NCBI GenBank assembly: GCA_900538555.1
Contig: UPYI01000006.1
Coordinates: forward strand, 62,001 to 126,000
Origin: an uncultured Porphyromonadaceae bacterium
GTDB lineage: Bacteria > Bacteroidota > Bacteroidia > Bacteroidales > Barnesiellaceae
DNA: 64,000 nucleotides
Direction of reading: 5' to 3'
Shown: positions 1 to 7,789 of the stretch, in pieces
Layout: the number at the start of each line of letters is the position of its first letter
How positions within the stretch are numbered: the first letter of the stretch is position 1
Made by a program: the position numbers and the translations under genes
Notes under the pieces: generated by a model
What the model was told of the DNA's origin: nothing
The model's input: only the letters and a program-made list of their open reading frames with translations
The model's database searches: none

Positions 1-1955
1 ACCGGTTTAAATGTAATCCGATTATTTCGGAACGCGACCTCAGAGAGTACTATCTTCCTGCATTCGAGGCTTGTATCAAGGAGGGAAAAGCCGCGTCGAT
101 CATGTCGGCATACAATGCGATCAACAATGTGCCCTGTACGTTGAATCCGTGGCTTCTGACACAGGTGCTTCGTAACGAATGGGGATTCAACGGCTACGTA
201 GTTTCCGACTGCGGCGGTCCGGGATTCCTTGTTACACATCATAAATATGTGAAGTTGCCCGAAACGGCGGCAACCTTGTCCATCAAGGCGGGACTCGATT
301 TGGAATGCGGTGACAACGTATATATCGAGCCTTTGATGAACGCATACAAACAGCACATGGTGACGGAAGCCGACATAGATACGGCAGCTTATCGGATACT
401 GCGTGCCAGAATGCGTCTGGGCTTGTTCGACGATCCGGAAAAGAATCCGTATAATCGGATTTCGCCCGATGTGGTAGGTTGTGAAAAACATCATCAGCTG
501 GCATTGGAAGCCGCTCGTCAAAGTCTGGTACTGCTCAAAAACGAAAAGAACTTCCTGCCATTGAATCCCGACAAGGTGAAATCCATTGCCGTGGTCGGAA
601 TCAATGCCGGCAATTGCGAATTCGGCGATTACAGCGGTACGCCGGTCAATGCCCCGGTGTCGGTATTGGAAGGCATCAAGAATCGGGTAGGGGAAAATGT
701 AAAGGTGGTGTATGCACCGTGGTCCTCGTCTGTTTCGGGTTATGAAATGATTACGAAAGCGAATTTCCCGAATGGATTGAAAGCCGAATATTTCGACAAT
801 AAAAATCTGGAAGGAACTCCCAAAGTACGTATCGACGAGAATATCAATTTCGAACCGGCTAATCAGGCTCCCGATCCGTTCTTGCCCCGTTCTCCGCTCT
901 CTATCCGTTGGAGCGGCGATTTGGTACCGACATTGTCGGGTAAATATACACTGGGCTTTGCCACCGACGACGGTTGTCGTTTGTATCTGAACGGTGAAAA
1001 GCTGATCGATTCGTGGCACAATCGCGGAGTACAGACCGACAGTGTTACGGTAACTCTTGAAAAAGGGAAGAAATATGAATTGGTTGCCGAATATTTCGAT
1101 GACGGCGGTGAAGCCTCTTCGAAACTCTATTGGCGTGTGCCCAATGTCGAAAAGAGAGCGTTGCTCGATCTCTATGGCGAAGCCGGTAAGGCGATCCGCG
1201 AATGTGATGTGACGGTGGCAGTGTTGGGTATCAACAAATCTATCGAACGCGAGGGTCAGGATCGTTATACGATCGAGCTGCCGGTCGATCAGCAGATGTT
1301 TATCAAAGAGGCTTATAAGGCAAATCCCAATACGGTAGTCGTATTGGTTGCCGGTAGTTCGTTGGCTATCAACTGGATTGACGAACATGTACCTGCCATA
1401 TTGAACGCATGGTACCCCGGCGAACAGGGTGGAACAGCTGTCGCAGAAGCCCTATTCGGAGATTATAACCCAGCCGGACGTCTTCCGATCACTTATTATA
1501 AGAGCCTTAACGATCTTCCCGATTTCGACGATTATGACATTCAAAAAGGCCGTACTTATATGTATTTCGAGGAAGAACCGTTGTATGCGTTCGGTTACGG
1601 ATTGAGCTATACCCGTTTCGACTATAAGAATTTGAAGAGCGAAGTGACGGACGATGCCGTGAACCTGACATTCTCGATACGGAATGCCGGTAAACTGGCT
1701 GGCGATGAAGTAGCACAGGTTTATGTAACATTCCCCGAGACCGGTATAAAAGTGCCGTTGAAACAATTGAAAGGTTTCGACCGTGTACATATCGAGAAAG
1801 GGAAGACGGCTCGTGTCACCATATCGGTTCCGAAAAAGGAATTGCGCCTGTGGGACGATGCGAAAGGTGAATTCTATACGCCGACCGGAAATTACATTTT
1901 TATGGTTGGTGCGGCATCGGACGACATTCGTCTGCAAAAGGTAATCAAACTCTAA
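1..1955 (+). CDS. Glycoside hydrolase family 3 beta-glycosidase, 5' end cut by window edge
   Basis: The reading frame is open from base 3, before the first ATG at 102, and the residues encoded there (SERDLREYYLPAFEACIKEG) belong to the GH3 catalytic barrel, so the gene starts outside the window. About 650 residues are visible. The catalytic nucleophile Asp lies in VVSDCGG. A PA14 domain (about visible residues 257-385, starting at GLKAEYFDNKNL) is inserted in the second GH3 domain, followed by the GH3 C-terminal part with YAFGYGLSYTRF and an Ig-like terminal domain. This architecture is typical of Bacteroidetes beta-glucosidases and beta-xylosidases, which release terminal sugars from hemicellulose oligosaccharides. 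The next gene starts 10 bases after the stop, and a second GH3-PA14 gene lies at 7790, so this is part of a glycan-degradation operon. The exact substrate cannot be read from the sequence. Confidence 0.93.
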   Translation, partial: RFKCNPIISERDLREYYLPAFEACIKEGKAASIMSAYNAINNVPCTLNPWLLTQVLRNEWGFNGYVVSDCGGPGFLVTHHKYVKLPETAATLSIKAGLDLECGDNVYIEPLMNAYKQHMVTEADIDTAAYRILRARMRLGLFDDPEKNPYNRISPDVVGCEKHHQLALEAARQSLVLLKNEKNFLPLNPDKVKSIAVVGINAGNCEFGDYSGTPVNAPVSVLEGIKNRVGENVKVVYAPWSSSVSGYEMITKANFPNGLKAEYFDNKNLEGTPKVRIDENINFEPANQAPDPFLPRSPLSIRWSGDLVPTLSGKYTLGFATDDGCRLYLNGEKLIDSWHNRGVQTDSVTVTLEKGKKYELVAEYFDDGGEASSKLYWRVPNVEKRALLDLYGEAGKAIRECDVTVAVLGINKSIEREGQDRYTIELPVDQQMFIKEAYKANPNTVVVLVAGSSLAINWIDEHVPAILNAWYPGEQGGTAVAEALFGDYNPAGRLPITYYKSLNDLPDFDDYDIQKGRTYMYFEEEPLYAFGYGLSYTRFDYKNLKSEVTDDAVNLTFSIRNAGKLAGDEVAQVYVTFPETGIKVPLKQLKGFDRVHIEKGKTARVTISVPKKELRLWDDAKGEFYTPTGNYIFMVGAASDDIRLQKVIKL

Positions 1956-1965
1956 GAATAAAAAG

Positions 1966-4740
1966 ATGAAACGACTGTTTATTATATCTATGATAATTTG
2001 CGGCTTCTGGTGCGGAATTTCCGCCCAGATTGCCGGCAATTATTTCCCCAAGATGAAACCTGTAGAGACCGCTGTGTTCCTTTCGGTTGGCGGAGCAACG
2101 GAAAGTGCGGAAGCATTGCATGCATGCCGGATATTCCAAGGTATCATCAACCGGGATTCGGCGGAATTGTTTCTGACTACCGGCGATAAGGAAATGGATT
2201 GGTGGCGGTATTTGAATCCCAAATTCAAACGTCCTGCCAATGGTGTCATTGTAACCGGCGAGAATAGAGGTCTGCGTACGTTATTCAAATCTTACAAAGA
2301 CCGTTTGGACAAACTGGTGGTCTGTAACTTTGCCGATAATGATTATACGTTCAACATGGCTGTGCTGATGGCTTGTGCCGAAAATGCGTTGCCGGTATCG
2401 GAAAAACTGAAAGATGAACTGATTGCCGAATTCGGATGGGACAAAGAGGTGGTGGACATCCGTAACCAATGGGCTACAATCACACAGGCTTACAATTGGG
2501 CTTTGGAAGAGATTATGCCCAAGCTCAACAAACAGTTGGTATTCAGTGCCGGTCTGCGAGACGATTGGCGAAACGGAGGATGGCGTATTTATGATTATGC
2601 CGTAGCTTCGCGATCTTTCGTATTCTGGGTAGATGACGAAACGACGACCGGAAAAAATATTATCAAAAAGATTCTGAATACTCCCGGTTATCCCAAGAAT
2701 GCGGTGGTGATGGGATATGGTATGCATGGAGACGATCTGAACCTTCGTACCAATCCCGAAGGCTTCGGTTTCGTGGTGAGCGACTTTTTCCCGAACGGCA
2801 GCTTCTATTCGTCATTCCCGACCGAGACGTTCGAAGGGTATCAGCCGGAAGGTGTAGCCCGTGAAGCGGAGACGAATAAAGTATATGTAGCCTTGCATTG
2901 GAGCGATGGTGACAACATCATGTTCAATCACAATGCCACGCTCAATATTTGGAACCAGAAGGAGAGAGGTCAGGTGCCGGTATCGATGACGTTGTCTCCT
3001 GCATCGACGGAGATCGCGCCGTTTATCCTGCGATATTACTACGAGACGATGACCGAAAACGATGAATTTATCGGAGGTCCGTCGGGTGCACAGTATATTC
3101 AAGAGCCTTATTACAAACCCGAAGATTACGAATCGTGGTGCGTAATGAATGGCGAATATCTGAAAGCCGCCGGTTTTTACAGCACTGCTTCTTCTTTGCG
3201 TTGGCCTGCACAGCCGTTCTACAACAATGGTTTCGTCAAATGCGGCGTTACCGGAACATTGGCTTGGACGAGTGGTGCATATCACGATGCTTATAATTGG
3301 TGCGGTATGCCGGTTGTTGCAGTCGGTGGTGTTTGCGGTGAAGAAAATGGTATCTACAACTATTTGAAGGGGGTAGACAGCCGGTCTGAATTTCCTGTGT
3401 TCACCGGTGTGTACTTGGTACAAGCCGGAATGGGTGGCCCCGGATACGCGGCGATAAACCGTGTAGTCGAGCGGTTGCAAAGCGAATACCCCGATAAATA
3501 TGTATTCTTGAAAGCAAGCGATCTGTTGGCTACCGCCAAAAAATATTTTACCGAACGTCAGAAACCGTTCAAAGCTCTTTCGATTCCCGGACGTATCGAA
3601 GCGGAGGATTTCGATTTAGGTGGTCAGGGAGCCGGATTCTACGATACCGCCAGAAGGAACGAAGGCGGTGCGTACCGTACCGAACCGGATGATTTTGTCG
3701 GTGTGGGAGTCGGTGGAAGCGGTTATCATATCGGTTGGACTGATGCCGGTGAATGGTTGAATTATACCGTCGATGTGAATCGTTCTGCAACTTACAAACT
3801 GACCTTGCGATATGCGACACCTGCCGGAGCGAACAAAGGTGTTTGCGTGATGCTGGACGACACGGTCCTTTCGACCGTGGAGCTGAAAGCTACGTCGGGA
3901 GTAAACGATTATGCCGATCATGCCGTATATGTGACAATACCGGAAGGCAAGCATAATCTTCGGGTACAGATAATCTCCGGAGGTATGAATCTCGACTATT
4001 ACGATTTTGAGGAAGTTGCGGAATCCATTCCGGAAATAGGTCGGGATAAAGGCTATAAAATCACAGCTGTACATAGCGGCAAGGCATTGGCATTGGTCGC
4101 AAACAACACGACTAACGGAACGAAAATCATACAGAAAGAGTACACGGGCGATAAAACGGAAATCTGGAAGCTGAATGTGGCGGGAGATGCCTGTTTCAGT
4201 TTGCAGAACGTTGCATCGGGTTTGAGTATCGTTTTACGAGGCACAAATACGTTGGGACAATTCCCGTTCGATTGCACGGTCAATAACGGGAAATGGAATC
4301 TGTACTATCAAGGCGACGGCTGTTTTACGATAGCGCAAAAAGGCGCACTTAAAAATTTGGAGATACAGAATGCTTCGATCGAAGACAATGCCGAATTGAC
4401 GATCGGCGATCCGACCGGAAATGCCAATCAGTTGTTCCGCCTCGAAGAAGTGGCGAATTATGCGGCAATCGAATCGGTAGTTTCTACCGGAAATGTAGGG
4501 GCGGCTTATCCGAATCCGTTTACGGACAATCTTTATATCCCTGTGTCCGTACAGCAAGCTCAACCGGCAGAAATTTCCCTGTTCGATCTTTCCGGGCGTT
4601 GCGTCTACCGACGTACGGTGTATCTCACCGATGGACAATCGGATATCTCGCTTTGCGGCGATATGCTGTCGGGAGGAATCTATGTATGGCAATTGGCTGG
4701 CGACAGTATCCGGGCTTGCGGACGTGTAATGAAGAAATAA
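1966..4740 (+). CDS. GxGYxYP-type putative glycoside hydrolase with CBM6, ricin-like lectin and T9SS sorting domain
   Basis: A 924-residue secreted protein. The signal peptide covers residues 1-20 and ends at GISAQ. Residues about 30-525 resemble the GxGYxYP family of putative glycoside hydrolases: a region around MGYGMHGDDLNLRTNPEGFG, the acidic motif LHWSDGDNIMFNHN, and a glycine-rich GGPGYAAINRV stretch. Residues about 540-683 are a CBM6 module (GRIEAEDFD start, GWTDAGEWLNYTVDV core, NLDYYDF end). Residues about 695-835 look like a ricin-type beta-trefoil (YKITAVHSGKALAL). Residues 845-924 (AAYPNPFTDN to GRVMKK) are a T9SS type A sorting domain, so the protein is probably exported to the cell surface or medium. 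The activity of the catalytic region is not established in the family. The gene is sandwiched between GH3 and GH43 genes and followed directly by a tandem repeat. Confidence 0.8.
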   Translation: MKRLFIISMIICGFWCGISAQIAGNYFPKMKPVETAVFLSVGGATESAEALHACRIFQGIINRDSAELFLTTGDKEMDWWRYLNPKFKRPANGVIVTGENRGLRTLFKSYKDRLDKLVVCNFADNDYTFNMAVLMACAENALPVSEKLKDELIAEFGWDKEVVDIRNQWATITQAYNWALEEIMPKLNKQLVFSAGLRDDWRNGGWRIYDYAVASRSFVFWVDDETTTGKNIIKKILNTPGYPKNAVVMGYGMHGDDLNLRTNPEGFGFVVSDFFPNGSFYSSFPTETFEGYQPEGVAREAETNKVYVALHWSDGDNIMFNHNATLNIWNQKERGQVPVSMTLSPASTEIAPFILRYYYETMTENDEFIGGPSGAQYIQEPYYKPEDYESWCVMNGEYLKAAGFYSTASSLRWPAQPFYNNGFVKCGVTGTLAWTSGAYHDAYNWCGMPVVAVGGVCGEENGIYNYLKGVDSRSEFPVFTGVYLVQAGMGGPGYAAINRVVERLQSEYPDKYVFLKASDLLATAKKYFTERQKPFKALSIPGRIEAEDFDLGGQGAGFYDTARRNEGGAYRTEPDDFVGVGVGGSGYHIGWTDAGEWLNYTVDVNRSATYKLTLRYATPAGANKGVCVMLDDTVLSTVELKATSGVNDYADHAVYVTIPEGKHNLRVQIISGGMNLDYYDFEEVAESIPEIGRDKGYKITAVHSGKALALVANNTTNGTKIIQKEYTGDKTEIWKLNVAGDACFSLQNVASGLSIVLRGTNTLGQFPFDCTVNNGKWNLYYQGDGCFTIAQKGALKNLEIQNASIEDNAELTIGDPTGNANQLFRLEEVANYAAIESVVSTGNVGAAYPNPFTDNLYIPVSVQQAQPAEISLFDLSGRCVYRRTVYLTDGQSDISLCGDMLSGGIYVWQLAGDSIRACGRVMKK

Positions 4741-4888
4741 GAACGTTTTCGATAGCCGAGAGCAGAGCCGAATTTATTCGAGCTATGCCGAGGCAAGAAA
4801 AGGTGCATAACAATGAACGTTTTCGATAGCCGAGAGCAGAGCCGAATTTATTCGAGCTATACCGAGGCAAGAAAAGGTGCATGGATAT
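4741..4888 (+). repeat. Tandem pair of 74-base intergenic repeats
   Basis: Two nearly identical 74-base units start at 4741 and 4815, each beginning GAACGTTTTCGATAGCCGAG, the first immediately after the TAA stop of the upstream gene. The core runs from GCCGAGAGCAGA to GCCGAGGC and holds a small hairpin (CGAA-TTTA-TTCG). Related copies occur at 27811, 26557, 46165 and 49519, so this is a dispersed family, not a local accident. Confidence 0.85.
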
Positions 4889-4982
4889 GAACCGGGATAT
4901 TCTCCCAATCGGAGGATATTCCCCTTGAAATAAAAAACTAACAAACACATTAACCTTTATATTCACTTTTAAATTATTTGTT

Positions 4983-6662
4983 ATGAAAACAAGAACAGTT
5001 ACTTTTTTGACTCTTGTTGCCGGATTATTCGCTACGGCATCGGCACAAGATCTGGTGTTCAAAATGACCGAAGAAGCGGGCATAGAAATTGTCAATGACG
5101 CACGTTTCGACGTTGTAAACAAAAACTTGGGAAATACGAAACCGGGTACGACCATTTGCTTGGGCGAAATCGATTTCGGTGACGGTACGGTGTACAAAGC
5201 CAATGGCGCAGAACTTGCTCACGAGAATGCCAACATGGTAGGTACTTTGGACTTTTACATGGGCCATCCCGATGAAGGTGGTCAGCTCTTTACCAGTATC
5301 GATGTAAAAGGTACGGGCGCATTCCAATATTATCGCATGTATCGCTACAATTTCTATCCGGAAGGAACCGATGGCTTCACGTGGCCTACCGGAAAACAGA
5401 AAGTGTATATGCGTTATAACGAATGCGAAGGCAACTTGAAAAAAGTCGTATTCTACCAAAACGAGTTCAGCGAAGAGGAACAAGGCGAGATGGCAGATCC
5501 TGTTTACAATTGCGTGAGATATAGCGCAAGCCAGGCTACGGTGGTGAATCCCGACGAGTTCCCTGAAACGAGACTGAACGACGAAGGTGCATTCGGTTGG
5601 ACAGGAGCAGGTCTGATCGTTAAATTCCCGTCGGTAGACTTCAAAGACGGCAATACATATGGACAAATTGCCGTTGTATCTACTCACGGCGGATCGACCA
5701 ACCCCGACGGATTCCTCGAACTCTACATTGACGGCACGGACAACGAAGACAATATGATTGCTAAGATCTGGACGGCAAGAGATTGGTATTGGAACATTTA
5801 TGGAACATTGGCAAAGAATATCGAAAAGAATATCTCGGGTACGCACGATCTGTATGTAAAATGGACAGGCTCGACTAACTTGAAAGAAGTTCAACTGATC
5901 GAAGGTACTCCTTGGCCTGTCGAAGATGACGAACCGGAAGTGATCGTATTGGTCGATGAACCGCTTTCGCCCAATGCTTACGGTATGCATTTCGATGCAA
6001 TGGGTGGTGTGGAAAATACAGTTGAATTCATGGCAACCGGATCGGACAGACTGCAATTCGAAAGCGCAAATATCGGTTACACATCCCGCGGTGTCGTTTT
6101 GAAATTTGTCGATGTCGATTTCCAAGAAGGACAATTTACCCGTATTCTGGTAAATCACTCTTCCGACCAATCTTCTTTGGGTAGCAGTACATTCGATTTC
6201 TACATCGACCTGAACCACGAAAGCTACGATGACCTCTCTGTTCTGGACGGTGATACGAAACTGGCTGTCGTGAAAGCACAAGGTACCAGCAACTGGGGTG
6301 TAACCAAGAAAACGGCTGGTAAGATGTCCGAATCGGTTTCCGGCGTACACGATCTGTATATGGTATTCAACACGGATGCCGGTGCAAATATTCATGGCGT
6401 ATATCTGGATACGGATTATGAATCTTCTTCGGTAAAAGAAATCGCTTTCGAAAGCGCAACGGTATGGAGCTCCGCCAACGCAATCTGCGTTTCCGCAGCT
6501 ACCTCTGTTCGGGTTGAGATCTTCAACATCGCCGGACAAAACGTAGCCAATGCTTCGATAGCTGCCGGTACGAATATGTTGCCGATGAACAAAGGTATCT
6601 ATCTCGTGAAAGTTACGGATGAAAAAGGTAATGCTACAACAACCAGAGTAGCCGTACGATAA
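4983..6662 (+). CDS. Secreted protein with three CBM6-like repeats and a T9SS sorting domain
   Basis: A 559-residue protein with a signal peptide (cleavage near ATASA-QD, residue 21). Three similar blocks follow, about residues 22-165, 175-310 and 330-485. Each ends in a motif like SGTHDLYVKWTGSTNLKEV or SGVHDLYMVF, the typical last strands of CBM6-type carbohydrate-binding modules. No catalytic domain is visible. The last about 70 residues (VRVEIFNIAGQNV to TTTRVAVR) form a T9SS type A sorting domain. The protein is probably a surface or released glycan-binding protein that helps its neighbours attach to substrate, but this is inferred only from domain type and from its place between the GxGYxYP and GH43 genes. 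A clear terminator follows the stop codon. Confidence 0.75.
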   Translation: MKTRTVTFLTLVAGLFATASAQDLVFKMTEEAGIEIVNDARFDVVNKNLGNTKPGTTICLGEIDFGDGTVYKANGAELAHENANMVGTLDFYMGHPDEGGQLFTSIDVKGTGAFQYYRMYRYNFYPEGTDGFTWPTGKQKVYMRYNECEGNLKKVVFYQNEFSEEEQGEMADPVYNCVRYSASQATVVNPDEFPETRLNDEGAFGWTGAGLIVKFPSVDFKDGNTYGQIAVVSTHGGSTNPDGFLELYIDGTDNEDNMIAKIWTARDWYWNIYGTLAKNIEKNISGTHDLYVKWTGSTNLKEVQLIEGTPWPVEDDEPEVIVLVDEPLSPNAYGMHFDAMGGVENTVEFMATGSDRLQFESANIGYTSRGVVLKFVDVDFQEGQFTRILVNHSSDQSSLGSSTFDFYIDLNHESYDDLSVLDGDTKLAVVKAQGTSNWGVTKKTAGKMSESVSGVHDLYMVFNTDAGANIHGVYLDTDYESSSVKEIAFESATVWSSANAICVSAATSVRVEIFNIAGQNVANASIAAGTNMLPMNKGIYLVKVTDEKGNATTTRVAVR

Positions 6663-6681
6663 GAAACTGTCAATATACAGA

Positions 6682-6706
6682 AAACGCCCGTAATGGGCGT
6701 TTTTTG
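6682..6706 (+). terminator. Rho-independent terminator
   Basis: The perfect 9-bp stem AAAACGCCC / GGGCGTTTT (6682-6690 and 6696-6704) with loop GTAAT runs into a T tract, 20 bases after the stop of the CBM6-like protein gene. It may limit read-through into the GH43 gene. Confidence 0.9.
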
Positions 6707-6729
6707 TTCTTGTTTAATTTTATTACGAT

Positions 6730-7773
6730 ATGAATAAAAATTTGATTTATACCCTTTGCTGCCTCGTGGCGATATGCGCCGGTTCTTGCAGTACGCAATC
6801 GCAAAAGAGCAGTAACCCGATTTTTACCGGCTGGTATGCCGATCCCGAAGCCGTGGTTTATGGCGATGAATATTGGATATATCCGACCCTGTCGGACATC
6901 TATCATACCGACGGAAGTGAAACGGATACCGGTAAGAAAACGCGGGCGGTACATCAGGTTTACAATGTACAGACCTACATGGATGCTTTCTCTTCGAAAG
7001 ATCTTGTGCATTGGACCAAACACTCCAAAGTGATTTCCATCGACAACATCGAATGGCTGGAATTCGCTTTGTGGGCACCGTCGGTAATTTCTGCCAACGG
7101 TAAATATTACCTGTTTTTCGGCGCGAATGATATACAGAACAACGACCAATACGGCGGCATCGGTGTTGCGATAGCCGATCGACCGGAAGGCCCTTTCAAA
7201 GATGCGTTGGGTAAACCGTTGATCGGTCAGATCATAAACGGAGCACAACCGATCGACCAGTTCGTATTCCGTGACGATGACGGATCTTATTATATGTACT
7301 ATGGCGGCTGGCATCATTGCAATATGGTGAAACTGAGCGACGACCTGTTGAGCCTCGTGCCTTTCGAGGACGGAACGATGTACAAACAGGTTACACCTCA
7401 GAACTATGTGGAAGGACCGTTCATGTTGAAGCGAAATGGGAAGTATTATTTTATGTGGTCGGAAGGTAGCTGGGGCGGTAGCGATTATAGTGTAGCTTAC
7501 GCCATATCCGATTCGCCTTTCGGTCCGTTCAACCGTATCGGCAAGATTTTACAGGAAGATCCCGAAGTCGCTACCGGTGCGGGACATCACTCGGTTATAC
7601 AAGTTCCGGGCAAAGACGAATGGTATATCGTTTATCACCGTCATCCGTTGGGCGATACGAACCCGAATCACCGGGAAACTTGTATCGACCGTATGTATTT
7701 CGATGAAAACGGGTATATCCTTCCGGTTAAAATTACTTTCGATGGTGTCGAAGCCCGTCCGATAAACAAATAA
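6730..7773 (+). CDS. Glycoside hydrolase family 43 lipoprotein
   Basis: A 347-residue five-bladed beta-propeller enzyme. A lipoprotein signal ends at ICAGSC with the lipid-attachment Cys at residue 20. The three expected acidic residues are present: base Asp38 in GWYADPE, pKa-modulating Asp176 in IDQFVFRDDDG, and acid Glu228 in YVEGPFMLKRNGKYY. GH43 enzymes of this kind remove arabinofuranose or xylose from arabinoxylan, arabinan or related oligosaccharides. The subfamily is not certain. As a lipoprotein it probably sits on the outer membrane or in the periplasm. It is followed 16 bases later by a GH3 gene, consistent with a hemicellulose operon. Confidence 0.92.
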   Translation: MNKNLIYTLCCLVAICAGSCSTQSQKSSNPIFTGWYADPEAVVYGDEYWIYPTLSDIYHTDGSETDTGKKTRAVHQVYNVQTYMDAFSSKDLVHWTKHSKVISIDNIEWLEFALWAPSVISANGKYYLFFGANDIQNNDQYGGIGVAIADRPEGPFKDALGKPLIGQIINGAQPIDQFVFRDDDGSYYMYYGGWHHCNMVKLSDDLLSLVPFEDGTMYKQVTPQNYVEGPFMLKRNGKYYFMWSEGSWGGSDYSVAYAISDSPFGPFNRIGKILQEDPEVATGAGHHSVIQVPGKDEWYIVYHRHPLGDTNPNHRETCIDRMYFDENGYILPVKITFDGVEARPINK

Positions 7774-7789
7774 AAAATATCTTTGGGGT

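Noticed and set aside
4741..4888. Tandem repeat considered as a CRISPR array
   Set aside because: Only two units, with no unique spacers between constant repeats.
5025..6539. 504-residue open frame on the minus strand
   Set aside because: It overlaps the T9SS cargo gene with signal peptide and sorting domain on the other strand, and its product looks like shadow translation.
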